Assembly: GCF_000017565.1 (NCBI RefSeq)
Contig: NC_009719.1
Span: 3,021,001-3,085,000, forward strand
Length of the DNA: 64,000 bases
Reading direction: 5' to 3'
Origin: Parvibaculum lavamentivorans DS-1
GTDB lineage: Bacteria; Pseudomonadota; Alphaproteobacteria; Parvibaculales; Parvibaculaceae
Shown here one piece after another: positions 8,736 through 18,272 of this stretch. Both the position numbers and the translations under genes were made by a program. The notes below the pieces were generated by a model that was given only the letters and a program-made list of their open reading frames with translations, did no database searches and was not told where the DNA came from. How positions within the stretch are numbered: the stretch's first letter is position 1; each line of letters starts with the position of its first letter.

Positions 8736-9413
8736 TTATCCCCGCACGACGGGTTTGTCGTTGCGGTAGCAGTAGAGGGGGATGCGGGGGCGGGTTTCGC
8801 CGGTGTGGCGGCGGGCGATTTCGTTGAGGACGAATTCGGTGACGTCTATCACGGGAAGTTTCAGGGCTTCCGTGAGCGTGTACCAGCCGAGGTCTTCGAG
8901 TTCGCCGCTGCCTTGCAGCTCGCCGGTTGCGGCGGCGGCGTCGGCGGCGAAGAAGCGGGCGTGGAAGCGGATCGGGCTCGAGGCGGGCGTGATGGCGCGG
9001 GCGATGATTTCCAGCAGGTCGAGACGGGGCGCGAGGCCGCGTTCGAGGAAGGGCTGCCAGCCGGCGCCGGCTTGCGCGCCGACATGGCCGGGGCCGGCGA
9101 TGATGAGGCCCGTCTCCTCGAAGGTTTCGCGGATGGCGGCCATAGCGAGCGCCTGCGCTTTCACGCGGGCGGAAGCGGCGCGCTCCATCCGCCTTGCGGT
9201 TTCGCCGGTGAAGGGCGTGGCGGGTTTCGCGAGGAGGTCGCCCGCATCGAGCTTGCCGCCCGGGAAGACGAAAGCGTCGGGGATGAACTTCATGCGCGAG
9301 TGGCGGCGGCCCATGAGGATGCGAGGCTCGCCTTGCTGCGCGGTGTCGATCAGGACGAGGCTGGCGGCGTCGCGCGGACGGATGCCGCGCGCGACCGGAG
9401 GCTGAACGGTCAC
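8736..9413 (-). CDS. Nudix hydrolase, NUDT19-like with a split Nudix box
   Basis: A 225-residue Nudix protein. FVFPGGKLDAGD gives the glycine part of the box, and AAIRETFEETGLII (REUxEExGU) gives the metal-binding helix about 50 residues later. The gap is longer than in the canonical box, as in NUDT19/RP2p-type CoA-diphosphatase relatives. The C-terminal segment is conserved with the next gene (GELEDLGWYTLTEAL). I chose the GTG at 9413, which has AAGGA 9 bases upstream; an ATG at 9434 would overlap the preceding gene. It is a tandem paralogue of the gene ending at 9418. Substrate unknown; (acyl-)CoA or another nucleoside diphosphate derivative is likely. Confidence 0.78.
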   Translation of the reverse strand: MTVQPPVARGIRPRDAASLVLIDTAQQGEPRILMGRRHSRMKFIPDAFVFPGGKLDAGDLLAKPATPFTGETARRMERAASARVKAQALAMAAIRETFEETGLIIAGPGHVGAQAGAGWQPFLERGLAPRLDLLEIIARAITPASSPIRFHARFFAADAAAATGELQGSGELEDLGWYTLTEALKLPVIDVTEFVLNEIARRHTGETRPRIPLYCYRNDKPVVRG

Positions 9414-9417
9414 TGCG

Positions 9418-10185
9418 TCAATCCTTGATGGCATCGCGGATGGCGTTGCCATTGCGGAAATAGATGAAGGGGACGTGACGGCTGGCCTGCGCGGCGGTGG
9501 CGAGAGCGAGGCGCTCGTCCAGTTCGTCGAGGACGACGCGGGTGATATTGGGCAGGTCAAGATCGCGCGCATCGGCGATGGTGAGCCAGTGGAGGCCCTG
9601 CAATTCGCCGGAGCCCGCGACCTTCGCGGGATCGCCCTGGATCGTTTCCGCATCGGCGATGAAGAAGCGCGTGTCGAAGCGGCGCGTGCGATAGGGGGGC
9701 GTGATGGCGCGGGCAACGAAATCGAGCGTGCCGAGCGCGGGCGCGAAGCCTTGCGAGAAGTAATCGTTCCAGTCGGCGTGCTTGCTCTTTTGCGGCGCGG
9801 TGGCGGGACGGCCGATGATGAGGCCCGTCTCCTCGAAGGTTTCGCGGATGGCGGCCATGGCAAGCGCGCGGGCGCGCAGCTCCGACGGCTTGCCGCTCAT
9901 GCGGGCGAGGAGGCGGCGGGCGACGGGATCGCGCAGATCCTCGACGGGACGGATGCGGCTGTCGGCGCGGTCGACGCGGCCGCCGGGGAAGACGAATTTG
10001 TTCGGCATGAATTTGTGATCGGCGTGGCGCTGGCCCATCAGCACCTGCGGGCGCGCGCCGTCGCGGCGGACGATGATGAGCGTGGAAGCATCGCGCGGGC
10101 GGACGGCTTTCCCTTGCGTCGTCTCGCGATATTCCTGCTCGCGCGATTTCTTCGGGTCAAACGCCGCGCGTTGTTCCTCAGCCAT
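9418..10185 (-). CDS. Nudix hydrolase, paralogue of its neighbour
   Basis: A 255-residue Nudix protein with the same architecture as the downstream gene: charged N-terminus, RPRDASTLIIVRRD, FVFPGGRVDRAD, a 50-residue insertion, then AAIRETFEETGLIIG, and GSGELQGLHWLTIADA. The shared order and motifs indicate tandem duplication followed by divergence. The ATG at 10185 is preceded by ACAGGAA. The stop lies just before the neighbour's GTG, so translation is probably coupled. The predicted role is hydrolysis of a nucleoside diphosphate linked to another moiety, with Mg or Mn bound by the REUxEE glutamates. Confidence 0.8.
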   Translation of the reverse strand: MAEEQRAAFDPKKSREQEYRETTQGKAVRPRDASTLIIVRRDGARPQVLMGQRHADHKFMPNKFVFPGGRVDRADSRIRPVEDLRDPVARRLLARMSGKPSELRARALAMAAIRETFEETGLIIGRPATAPQKSKHADWNDYFSQGFAPALGTLDFVARAITPPYRTRRFDTRFFIADAETIQGDPAKVAGSGELQGLHWLTIADARDLDLPNITRVVLDELDERLALATAAQASRHVPFIYFRNGNAIRDAIKD

Positions 10186-10280
10186 TTCCTGTCCCGGTTC
10201 TTGAATTTCTGTTGGGGACAGGATGCACGCTGGCGGGAGGGGAAGTCCAGCGCGGAGGGGAAAGCGGGGCGGACGCAGCG

Positions 10281-10715
10281 TCAGTCGCGGGTCACGCCGT
10301 CGAAGCCGTGCATGCGGAGCGCCCATTGCCAGCCGACGACGGAGCCCTTGACGCGGGGCAGGAGCCAGAGCGAAAGGACGAGGGTGAGCGCGGGCCAGAC
10401 CAGGGCGTGAATCCAGAGCGGCGGGAGATAGGCCAGCTCCACCCAGAGCATGAGCGGCACGACGATGTGGCCGACGATCATGATGGTGAAATAGGGCGGG
10501 GCGTCGTCCGCTTCGTGGTGATGGAGTTCCTCGCCGCAATGGGCGCAGCTGTCCGTCACTTTCAGGAAACGGCGGAAGAGGCTGCCGGTGCCACAGGCCG
10601 GGCAATGGCCGCCGAAGCCGCGAAGGATCGCCGGGAAGGCCGGGCGGGGAGAGATCTCGGCCGTCTCGTAGATGTGAGGCTCGGACATGTCCATCGGGAT
10701 ACTCATGGCAATCAC
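10281..10715 (-). CDS. DUF983 family membrane protein with zinc-ribbon
   Basis: A protein of up to 144 residues with two CxxC pairs (HCPACGTGSLFRRFLK and CAHCGEE) forming a likely zinc ribbon. Two hydrophobic helices follow (TIMIVGHIVVPLMLWVELAY and ALVWPALTLVLSLWLLP). This is the DUF983 pattern, common in alphaproteobacteria and of unknown function. It lies between the Nudix pair and rnr, all leftward. The start is ambiguous between the ATG at 10715 and one at 10706. Confidence 0.85.
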   Translation of the reverse strand: MIAMSIPMDMSEPHIYETAEISPRPAFPAILRGFGGHCPACGTGSLFRRFLKVTDSCAHCGEELHHHEADDAPPYFTIMIVGHIVVPLMLWVELAYLPPLWIHALVWPALTLVLSLWLLPRVKGSVVGWQWALRMHGFDGVTRD

Positions 10716-10805
10716 TTCGGGCGATGTGGTGATGTCCGAGTAAAATGGTTGGAATCGCCGGCGGATGAAATGTGGCAGGTTGCCGCGCGGCAGGTTTGTC
10801 CCGGG

Positions 10806-13154
10806 TCAGCGGCGCTTTCGAGGGGAGGATTTCGGCTTCCGGTTCTTCTCGCCCTGGCGGGAGCCGCCCTTGCCAGTGGGGCGGCGGCCGGAACGGGGGC
10901 GGGGCCCGGCGGGTTTGCCCTCGCTGCCACCTTCGAGGAGCGTGAAGCGCATGCCGCCGGTGACGGGGACGCATTCTTCCAGGCGGACGAGGACGCCATC
11001 ACCGAGGCGGTAGGTCTTGCCGGTGCGCTCGCCGGTGAGGGCGTGGAGGATTTCGTCGTGGTGGTAGAAATCGCCGCCAAGCGTCGAGATCGGGACGAAA
11101 CCATCGGCGCCGGTGTCGTTCAGCTTCACGAAGAGGCCGAAGCGCGTGACGCCGGCGATGCGGCCGCGGAACTCGGCGCCGATGCGGGCCTCAAGGAATG
11201 CGGCGATGAAGCGGTCCTTCGAGTCGCGTTCGGCGAGCATGGAGCGGCGCTCGGTTGTCGAGATGTGTTCGGCGATTTCGGTGAGGGAGGATGTTTCGTC
11301 CTCCGTCTGGCCGTCTTTTCCGAGGCCGAGGCCGGCGATCAGCGCACGGTGGACCGTGAGGTCGGCATAGCGGCGGATGGGCGAGGTGAAATGCGCGTAG
11401 CGGCGAAGATTGAGGCCGAAATGGCCGATATTGTCCGGCGCATAGACGGCCTGCGCCTGAGAGCGCAGCACGACATCCGACACCATCTGATCATGCTCGG
11501 TGCCGTCCACGGCTTTCAGGATGCGGTTGAAGTTTGCCGGGCGGATGTTCTCGCCCTTGGCGAAGCTCAGGTTCAGCGTGGCAAGGAATTCGGCCAGCGC
11601 CACGAGCTTCTCGCGCGAGGGGGCGTCGTGGATGCGATAGATGACGGGACGATGCTGCGCCTCGGCGGTTTCGGCGGCGCAGACGTTCGCCTGAATCATG
11701 AACTCCTCGATGAGTTTCATGGATTCGAATTTCTCGCCGATACGGATGCCGCCGACGCCGCCTTTCTCGTCGATGTCGATCTTGTATTCGGGGAGATCGA
11801 GATCGAGCGGGCCGCGCGCCTCGCGGGCCTTCGCGAGGATGCGGTAGGCGTCCCATAGAGGTTTCAGCACGGGTTCGAGAAGGGGGCCGGTGGCATCGTC
11901 CGGGTTTCCGTCGATTGCCTGCTGGACCTGGCGGTAGCTGAGGCTGGCGGCGGATTTCATCAGGCCACGGATGAACTCATGACCGCGCTTGTTGCCGTTG
12001 CGGTCGAAGACCATGCGGACGGCGAGGCAGGCGCGGTCTTCCTTTTCGATCAGCGAGCAGAGGTCGTTCGAGATGCGCTCGGGCAACATCGGCACGACGC
12101 GGTCCGGGAAGTAGGTGGAGTTGCCGCGCTTCAGCGCCTCGCGGTCCATCGCGGAATTGGGACGGACATAGGCCGCGACATCGGCGATGGCGACGATGGC
12201 GACGATGCCGCCTTCGTTTTTCGGATCGGTGTCGGGGGCGGCCCAGACCGCGTCGTCATGGTCGCGCGCATCGGCGGGGTCGATGGTGATGAGGGGGATG
12301 TCGCGGAGATCCGTGCGGCCCTTGAGGCCCTGATGCCTGGCGGCTTCGGCTTCGGCGATGACGGCATCCGGAAAGGAATCCGGGATGCCGTGGGTGTGGA
12401 TGGCGATGAGGCTGATCGAGCGCGGGTCTGCGATATCGCCGAAGACTTCGCGGACACGGGCGCGGGGGACGCCGTAACGCTTGCCGGGAATGGTTTCGGC
12501 GAGGACGAGGCTGCCGTCTTCCGCGTCGCCAATATCTTCGATGGCGATCTCGAATTCGACGCGCATCTTCTTGTCGACGGGGATGAGGCGTGCGGTTTTG
12601 GCTTTGGGCGTGAGACGGAAGAGGCCGAGCACACGCTCCGCGCCTTTGCCGACGCGGCGGATGACCTGCGCTTCATAGGGGTAGGTTTCGTCTTCCGACT
12701 TCGCGACGCGAGCGAGGACGCGGTCGCCGACACCGGCAGGCGGCTCGTCGACATCGCGCTTGCCGCGCCGCGTATCGGGCGTGACGACGATGAGAGGGGG
12801 CAGGTCTTCGCCGGGCCAGGAGACGGGGCGGGCGATCAATTCGCCATCGGTATCGGTGTGGGTGATTTCGATGACCGTTACCGGCGGCATTTCGCCGACG
12901 CGGCGGAGGCTCTTCGTCTCATCCTTCGCGATCAGACCTTCGTCCGACATGGCCTTCAGCATCTGCTTCAGGCCGATGCGGTCGTCGCCCTTCACGCCGA
13001 AGGCGCGGCCGATCTCGCGCTTGCCGGTCTTGCCGGGATTGTCGGCGAGGAAGGCAAGCACCTCCTCACGCGAGGGAAGGCCCCGGGCTTTCTTTTTCGA
13101 GCCGGTGTCTTTTTTCGCGGCGCCGGTCTTTTTCGGGGGCTTGCGTGAGGGCAA
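10806..13154 (-). CDS. rnr: Ribonuclease R
   Basis: A 782-residue 3'-5' exoribonuclease of the RNB family that degrades structured RNA. It has a basic N-terminal tail and winged helix (about 1-90), cold-shock/OB domains, and the RNB core with catalytic aspartates in ITIDPADARDHDDAVW. HFTSPIRRYADLTVHRALI marks the end of the core. The S1 domain (about 650-730) contains GRIAGVTRFGLFVKLNDTGA. The tail is Lys/Arg-rich. It begins 4 bases after the topA stop, so the two are almost certainly one transcript, an order known in other alphaproteobacteria. The full-length family match gives high confidence. Confidence 0.96.
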   Translation of the reverse strand: MPSRKPPKKTGAAKKDTGSKKKARGLPSREEVLAFLADNPGKTGKREIGRAFGVKGDDRIGLKQMLKAMSDEGLIAKDETKSLRRVGEMPPVTVIEITHTDTDGELIARPVSWPGEDLPPLIVVTPDTRRGKRDVDEPPAGVGDRVLARVAKSEDETYPYEAQVIRRVGKGAERVLGLFRLTPKAKTARLIPVDKKMRVEFEIAIEDIGDAEDGSLVLAETIPGKRYGVPRARVREVFGDIADPRSISLIAIHTHGIPDSFPDAVIAEAEAARHQGLKGRTDLRDIPLITIDPADARDHDDAVWAAPDTDPKNEGGIVAIVAIADVAAYVRPNSAMDREALKRGNSTYFPDRVVPMLPERISNDLCSLIEKEDRACLAVRMVFDRNGNKRGHEFIRGLMKSAASLSYRQVQQAIDGNPDDATGPLLEPVLKPLWDAYRILAKAREARGPLDLDLPEYKIDIDEKGGVGGIRIGEKFESMKLIEEFMIQANVCAAETAEAQHRPVIYRIHDAPSREKLVALAEFLATLNLSFAKGENIRPANFNRILKAVDGTEHDQMVSDVVLRSQAQAVYAPDNIGHFGLNLRRYAHFTSPIRRYADLTVHRALIAGLGLGKDGQTEDETSSLTEIAEHISTTERRSMLAERDSKDRFIAAFLEARIGAEFRGRIAGVTRFGLFVKLNDTGADGFVPISTLGGDFYHHDEILHALTGERTGKTYRLGDGVLVRLEECVPVTGGMRFTLLEGGSEGKPAGPRPRSGRRPTGKGGSRQGEKNRKPKSSPRKRR

Positions 13155-13157
13155 AGG

Positions 13158-15842
13158 TCAATCCGCCAGTTCGGAGGCTTTGTCGGTCTTCCTTGCTTTC
13201 GCCGCGGGTTTTTTCGCAGGCGCTTTCTTCTTCGCAGGTGCTTTCTTTTTTTCGGGCTTTTTCGCGGGCGCTTTCTTTGCTGCCGGTTTCTTTTCGGCGG
13301 CAGGCTTTTTCGCCGCCTTCTTTGCGGCAGGTTTCTTCTTGCCGCTCTTCGCATCTTTTTCGGCGACGAGAGCGAGGGCCTCTTCCAGCGTCACGGCGGC
13401 AGGATCGGCGGATTTCGGCAGCGTCGCGTTGGTGGTGCCGTGCTTGATGTAGGGGCCGTATTTGCCTTCGCGGACCTGCACGGGCTTGCCGGTGTCGGGA
13501 TGGTCGCCCAGTTCCTTCAGCACCTTGCCGGCGCGCTCCTCGGCGCGGATGACTTTTTCGGCGAGGACGGCTATGGCGCGATTGAGCCCGATGTCGAAAA
13601 GCTCTTCCGGGTCTTTCAGGTTCGCATAGGTGCCGTCATGCAGCACGAAGGGACCGAAGCGGCCGAGGCCGGCGGTGATCTTCTTGCCGGTTTCGGGATG
13701 GATGCCGATTTCCCGCGGCAGCGTCAGCAGGCGCAGCGCGGTGTCGAGATCGACATCTGCGGCGGACATTTTCGCGGGCAGGCCGCTGCGCTTCGGCTTT
13801 TCATCGTCGCCGAGCGGCGCGCGCTCGACATAGGGACCGAAGCGGCCGGTCTTCAGCGAGACTTCGGCGCCGGTCTCGGGATCGGTGCCGAGAACGCGGT
13901 CGCCCGCCTGTTCTTCGCCTTCGGCGCCGACAGTGAGCTGGCGCGTGAATTTGCAGTCCGGATAATTCGAGCAGCCGACAAAGGCGCCGAAGCGGCCGAC
14001 CTTGAGCGAGAGGATGCCGTTGCCGCATGACGGGCAGGCACGCGGGTTGGAACCGTCTTCCTTTTCGGGGAAGACGTGCGGGCCAAGAACCTCATTGAGA
14101 CGGTCGAGCACCTCGGTGATGCGCAGCTCCAGCGCCTCGGCGACGTTGACCGTGAATTCCTTCCAGAATTCGCGCAGCAGGTCTTTCCAGTCGAGCTCGC
14201 CGGCCGACACCTTGTCGAGCTTTTCTTCCAGTTCCGCCGTGAAGTCGTATTCGACATAGCGGGTGAAGAAGTTTTCGAGGAAGGCGGTGACGAGGCGGCC
14301 CTTGTCCTGCGGCACGAGGCGGTTCTTGTCCATGTGGACATAGTCGCGGTCGCGCAGCGTTTGCAGAGTCGAGGCGTAGGTAGAAGGACGGCCGATGCCG
14401 AGTTCTTCCATCCGCTTGACGATGCTCGCCTCGGTGAAGCGGGGCGGCGGCTCCGTGAAATGCTGTTCGGGACGGACCTTCTCGAGGCCGAGCTTGTCGC
14501 CGCGGGCGACCTTCGGCAGGCGGCCGCCATCCTCGCCATCATCCGGCTCGTCGCGGCCTTCCTGGTAGAGGCGCAGGAAACCGTCGAAGACGATGACGGA
14601 ACCGGTGGCGCGAAGGCCGATGGGCGCGTCGTCCGCCTCGATCTCGATGGTGGTGCGCTCAAGCTGCACGCTTTCCATCTGGCTGGCGATGGTGCGGTTC
14701 CAGACGAGTTCGTAGAGGCGGCGCTGGTCGTCGTCGAGATATTTCGCGGCATGTTTCGGCAAACGCGAGAGATCGGTCGGACGGATCGCCTCATGCGCTT
14801 CCTGCGCGTTCTTCGCCTTGGTGGTGTAGACGCGGGGCGCATCCGGCAGATAGGCCTCGCCGAACTCGTTGTTGATGACGGTGCGTGCCTGCGCGATGGC
14901 CTCAGGGGCGATCTGCACGCCGTCGGTTCGCATATAGGTGATGAGGCCTGTCGTTTCGCCGTCGATCTCCACGCCCTCATAGAGGCGCTGGGCGACCTGC
15001 ATGGTGCGGCTCGCCGAGAAGCCGAGCTTGCGCGAGGCTTCCTGCTGGATGGTGGAGGTGGTGAAGGGCGGATTCGGATTGCGCCGCGTCGGCTTGCTCT
15101 CGACCGACTTAACGGAGAAGCGCGAGGCCTTGATGCGCGCTTCGATGTCGTCGGCGGATTTCTTGTCCGGGATGTCGAACTTGTCGAGCTTCTTGCCGTC
15201 GAGCACGGTGAGGCGGGCGACGAAAGGAGAACCGCCGCCAGTCTTCATGTCTGCTTCGACGGTCCAGTATTCCTGGCTGCGGAAGGCTTCGATTTCGAGT
15301 TCGCGGTCGCAGATGAGGCGGAGCGCGACGGACTGCACACGGCCTGCCGAGCGCGAGCCCGGAAGCTTGCGCCAGAGAACGGGCGAAAGGGTGAAGCCGA
15401 CGAGGTAGTCGAGGGCGCGGCGCGCGAGATAGGCGTCGATCAGTTCCTTGTCGAGGCCGCGCGGATGCTCCATCGCCTCGGTGACGGATTTCTTGGTGAT
15501 GGCGTTGAAGACGACGCGCTGGACCTCGACGTCCTTCAGCACCTTCTTTTTATTCAGGACCTCGAGCACATGCCAGGAAATGGCCTCGCCTTCGCGATCC
15601 GGGTCGGTTGCGAGGATCAGACGATCGGCGCCCTTTACGGCGGTGGCGATTTCGTTCAGCCGCTTCTGGGACTTGGCATCGACATCCCAGGCCATGGCGA
15701 AGTCCTGATCGGGGAGGACGGAGCCATCCTTCGAGGGCAGGTCACGGACATGGCCGTAGGAGGCCAGGACCTTGAAGCCCTTGCCGAGATATTTGTTGAT
15801 GGTTTTCGCCTTGGCCGGCGACTCGACAATAACGACGTCCAT
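13158..15842 (-). CDS. topA: DNA topoisomerase I
   Basis: Type IA topoisomerase, about 894 residues from the ATG at 15842 (MDVVIVESPAKAKTINKYLG). The TOPRIM domain has Glu7 and DPDREGEAISWHV. The catalytic tyrosine is about residue 301 in GLITYMRTDGVQ. One four-cysteine zinc finger (CPSCGNG ... FVGCSNYPDC) is followed by several topoisomerase C-terminal repeats (GRFGPYVE, GLGRFGPFVLHDG, GKYGPYIKHG). The protein ends in a long Lys/Ala/Pro tail that resembles histone H1. It relaxes negative supercoils. Upstream in-frame codons back to 16094 are not believed, because the family begins at this Met. It lies between dprA and rnr. Confidence 0.96.
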   Translation of the reverse strand: MDVVIVESPAKAKTINKYLGKGFKVLASYGHVRDLPSKDGSVLPDQDFAMAWDVDAKSQKRLNEIATAVKGADRLILATDPDREGEAISWHVLEVLNKKKVLKDVEVQRVVFNAITKKSVTEAMEHPRGLDKELIDAYLARRALDYLVGFTLSPVLWRKLPGSRSAGRVQSVALRLICDRELEIEAFRSQEYWTVEADMKTGGGSPFVARLTVLDGKKLDKFDIPDKKSADDIEARIKASRFSVKSVESKPTRRNPNPPFTTSTIQQEASRKLGFSASRTMQVAQRLYEGVEIDGETTGLITYMRTDGVQIAPEAIAQARTVINNEFGEAYLPDAPRVYTTKAKNAQEAHEAIRPTDLSRLPKHAAKYLDDDQRRLYELVWNRTIASQMESVQLERTTIEIEADDAPIGLRATGSVIVFDGFLRLYQEGRDEPDDGEDGGRLPKVARGDKLGLEKVRPEQHFTEPPPRFTEASIVKRMEELGIGRPSTYASTLQTLRDRDYVHMDKNRLVPQDKGRLVTAFLENFFTRYVEYDFTAELEEKLDKVSAGELDWKDLLREFWKEFTVNVAEALELRITEVLDRLNEVLGPHVFPEKEDGSNPRACPSCGNGILSLKVGRFGAFVGCSNYPDCKFTRQLTVGAEGEEQAGDRVLGTDPETGAEVSLKTGRFGPYVERAPLGDDEKPKRSGLPAKMSAADVDLDTALRLLTLPREIGIHPETGKKITAGLGRFGPFVLHDGTYANLKDPEELFDIGLNRAIAVLAEKVIRAEERAGKVLKELGDHPDTGKPVQVREGKYGPYIKHGTTNATLPKSADPAAVTLEEALALVAEKDAKSGKKKPAAKKAAKKPAAEKKPAAKKAPAKKPEKKKAPAKKKAPAKKPAAKARKTDKASELAD

Positions 15843-16186
15843 CGGACCGCTTGACTCTCTTATAATGTGGCCTGCGCGCGGCCGCGACGATACGCGGATG
15901 ACGGTGCCGCCCGGAGTAGCCGAGCGCGCTTGTCGCCGAAAAACCGGGAAAAGCCAAGAGGCGCCGCCGCGTCCGGCCGTCCTGAGCCGCCGGCTGAACA
16001 TGGTGAAAAGGGCAAGTCCTGTCAAATCCGCCCCGGATTCCGCGGAAATGCGCGGTTTTCCGGTCCGGGCCGGTTTCGGTCCGCAGTGAACCAATATGGG
16101 GGCGCGTATCGCTGGCCCTATTGGCGAAACTAACTATAGACTTACGATCTAGTCCTTTGGTCCGAGGCCAACACGGGATCGTAGAG

Positions 16187-16471
16187 ATGCGGAAAACGCT
16201 ATTGAGAGCCGAAACAGTGCCGCAAGTCGGGGACATGCCACTTTCCCCGCCCCGGTTGCGAAATTCCCAGAAGCCGTTCGATCCGATGAGCGAGGCCGAT
16301 GACGAAGCAGTCGCCGCCTATCTGCTCGACCTGATGATCGCGGCAAGGAGGGTTGCGGCCAATCGGGGCTTCAGCTTTCTCGCCTATCTGGTCGGCGTGG
16401 CGGCGGAAGAATCGCGGCTGCTGACGCTGGGCCGTTCGGCGAGCCAGAAGGGCCGAGACGGGAAATACTGA
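16187..16471 (+). CDS. Hypothetical small protein
   Basis: A 94-residue protein if started at the ATG at 16187; other in-frame ATGs lie at 16121, 16235 and 16286. The C-terminal part looks protein-like: PMSEADDEAVAAYLLDLMIA, an amphipathic helix, then GFSFLAYLVGVAAEESRLL. The N-terminal part is less convincing, so the 61-residue form from 16286 may be the real gene. It is encoded opposite to dprA and topA in the gap between them. No family is recognised. A small alphaproteobacterial conserved hypothetical is plausible. Confidence 0.5.
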   Translation: MRKTLLRAETVPQVGDMPLSPPRLRNSQKPFDPMSEADDEAVAAYLLDLMIAARRVAANRGFSFLAYLVGVAAEESRLLTLGRSASQKGRDGKY

Positions 16472-16477
16472 CGTCCT

Positions 16478-17596
16478 TCATGCTTCTTCCGGGAGGAGGC
16501 TGACGCGGTCTCCCGGATCGCGGTGCAGGCGGCCGGCAAGCTCCAGCTCCAGGAGGACGGCGCGCACCAGCGGCACCGAGGCGGATGCCTGGCGGACGAT
16601 TTCATCGAGGGGCGTTGGTGTCGGGCCGAGCGCGGAGAGAATGCGCGTACGGGCATCGGAGTCGGCGGCAATGGCGGAGGCGTCGCGCGGCGCATAAGAG
16701 GGCGGGTCCGGCTCTCCGAAGCGGCGGCCGAGCGGTTCGGCCAAGGCGGCAATCACATCTTGCGCATTTTCAACGAGCGGTGCGCCGTCCTTGATGAGGC
16801 GGTTGGCGCCCTGTGCGCGCGGGTCGAGCGGGGAGCCGGGCACGGCGAAGACATCGCGACCCTGCTCCAGCGCGAAACGCGCGGTGATGAGCGAGCCGGA
16901 GCGCAGCGCGGCTTCCACGACGACGACCGCGAGCGAGAGGCCGGAGATGAGCCGGTTGCGGCGCGGGAAGTGACGCGCCTGCGGGCTGGTGCCGGGCGGC
17001 ATTTCGCTGACGAGCGCGCCCTGCGAGGCGATGGCGGTTTGCAGTTCGCGATTTTCTTCCGGGTAGACGATATCGAGGCCGCCGGCGAGGACGGCGATGG
17101 TGCCGCTTGCCAGCGAGGCGCGATGGGCCGATGTGTCGATGCCGCGCGCGAGACCGGAGACGACGGCATAGCCCTCCGCGCCGAGCGTCTCGGCCATGGT
17201 GGCGGCAATGCGGCGCCCGGCGGCGGAGGCGTTTCGCGAGCCGACGATGGCGATGGATTTGCGCGCGAGGAGGGCGACGTCACCCGCGACCGAGATGACG
17301 GGCGGCGGCGGATCGACGGCGGCAAGGCGGGGCGGAAAATCCTCGTCGCCGAGGACCAGAATTCTTGCGCCGGTCTTTTCCGTCTTCGCGAGTTCGGCTT
17401 CGGCGTCGGCGGCGCTGGCTATTTTTATCGAGCGGCGGGCGCCGCCGCGCGAGGCGAGATCCGGCAGTGCATCCAGCGCGGCGAGCGCATTGCCGAAATG
17501 CTCAAGAAGGTCGCGGAAGGTGACTGGCCCGACATTTTCGCTGCGGGCGAGGCGGAGACGGGCCAGCCGCTCTGCAGGGGAGAGCGGCGATGTCAT
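16478..17596 (-). CDS. dprA: DNA-processing protein DprA
   Basis: A 372-residue DprA/Smf protein that binds incoming single-stranded DNA and loads RecA during transformation. The N-terminal SAM-like part is followed by the Rossmann-type core: IAIVGSRNASAAGRRIA, YAVVSGLARGIDTSAHRASL, VLAGGLDIVYPEEN, FPRRNRLISGLS, ARFALEQGRDVFAVPGSP. The C-terminal winged helix is PTPLDEIVRQASASVPLVRA. It lies between plsY and topA, the usual alphaproteobacterial arrangement, with 6 bases to the plsY stop. All family motifs are intact. Confidence 0.95.
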   Translation of the reverse strand: MTSPLSPAERLARLRLARSENVGPVTFRDLLEHFGNALAALDALPDLASRGGARRSIKIASAADAEAELAKTEKTGARILVLGDEDFPPRLAAVDPPPPVISVAGDVALLARKSIAIVGSRNASAAGRRIAATMAETLGAEGYAVVSGLARGIDTSAHRASLASGTIAVLAGGLDIVYPEENRELQTAIASQGALVSEMPPGTSPQARHFPRRNRLISGLSLAVVVVEAALRSGSLITARFALEQGRDVFAVPGSPLDPRAQGANRLIKDGAPLVENAQDVIAALAEPLGRRFGEPDPPSYAPRDASAIAADSDARTRILSALGPTPTPLDEIVRQASASVPLVRAVLLELELAGRLHRDPGDRVSLLPEEA

Positions 17597-17602
17597 TGGC
17601 TG

Positions 17603-18247
17603 TCAGGCCTCGGTTTTCTTCTGGCCGATGCGCGACTCCGTGCCGGAGAGGAGGCGCGAGATGTTATCGCGGTGCGCGATGTAGATGAGGATGACCAGCA
17701 GGACGCCGAGGCCGACGAGATGCCACTGATCGAGCCAGGCGAGATAGACGGGCGTGAGCAGGGCGGCGACGAGGGCGGAGAGCGAGGAGTAGCGCGCGAC
17801 GGCGGCGACAATGGCCCAGGTGGCGCAGAAGAGAAGGCCGACCGGCCAGTAAAGGGCAAGCAGGATGCCGATGAAGGTCGACACGCCCTTGCCGCCCTTG
17901 AAACCGAGCCAGACGGGAAAGAGGTGGCCGAGGAAGGCGCCAAGTGCTGCGAGGCTCATCATCCATGTTGCGTCGCCGCCGGTGCGTGAGGCGAGGACGC
18001 CTGCGATGAGGACGGCGACGGCGCCCTTGGCAGCGTCGCCGATCAATGTGCCGATGGCGACCCAGCGGTTGCCGGTGCGCAGGGCATTGGTCGCGCCGAT
18101 ATTGCCGGAGCCGATGTCGCGGATGTCGCCGAGGCCGGCGGCTTTTGTGAGCAACAGGCCGAAGGGGATGGAGCCCAGCAGGTAGCCGAGCGCAAGGACG
18201 ACAAGCAGCAACGGCGTGGCTGCCATGAGATCGATTTCGGTCGGCAT
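17603..18247 (-). CDS. plsY: Glycerol-3-phosphate acyltransferase PlsY
   Basis: A 214-residue inner-membrane enzyme that transfers an acyl group from acyl-phosphate to glycerol-3-phosphate, the first step of phosphatidic acid synthesis. Family motifs are present: [45 protein letters not shown] and a C-terminal [10 protein letters not shown]. Five to seven hydrophobic helices are visible. The ATG at 18247 is preceded by GGAGGA and leaves 25 bases after the dihydroorotase-like gene. It belongs to the pyrB-pyrC'-plsY-dprA chain. Confidence 0.94.
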   Translation of the reverse strand: MPTEIDLMAATPLLLVVLALGYLLGSIPFGLLLTKAAGLGDIRDIGSGNIGATNALRTGNRWVAIGTLIGDAAKGAVAVLIAGVLASRTGGDATWMMSLAALGAFLGHLFPVWLGFKGGKGVSTFIGILLALYWPVGLLFCATWAIVAAVARYSSLSALVAALLTPVYLAWLDQWHLVGLGVLLVILIYIAHRDNISRLLSGTESRIGQKKTEA

Positions 18248-18272
18248 TGTTCCAGTGTCCTCCCCCGGCAGA

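Noticed and set aside
10212-11858. A 548-codon + strand frame opposite rnr and DUF983
   Set aside because: Antisense to RNase R, which has complete RNB and S1 motifs; no motif in the + frame.
14076-15854. A 592-codon frame on the + strand opposite topA
   Set aside because: It is the complement of a well-conserved topoisomerase gene and shows the Asp/Glu/Arg-rich make-up of GC-rich antisense frames, with no family motifs.
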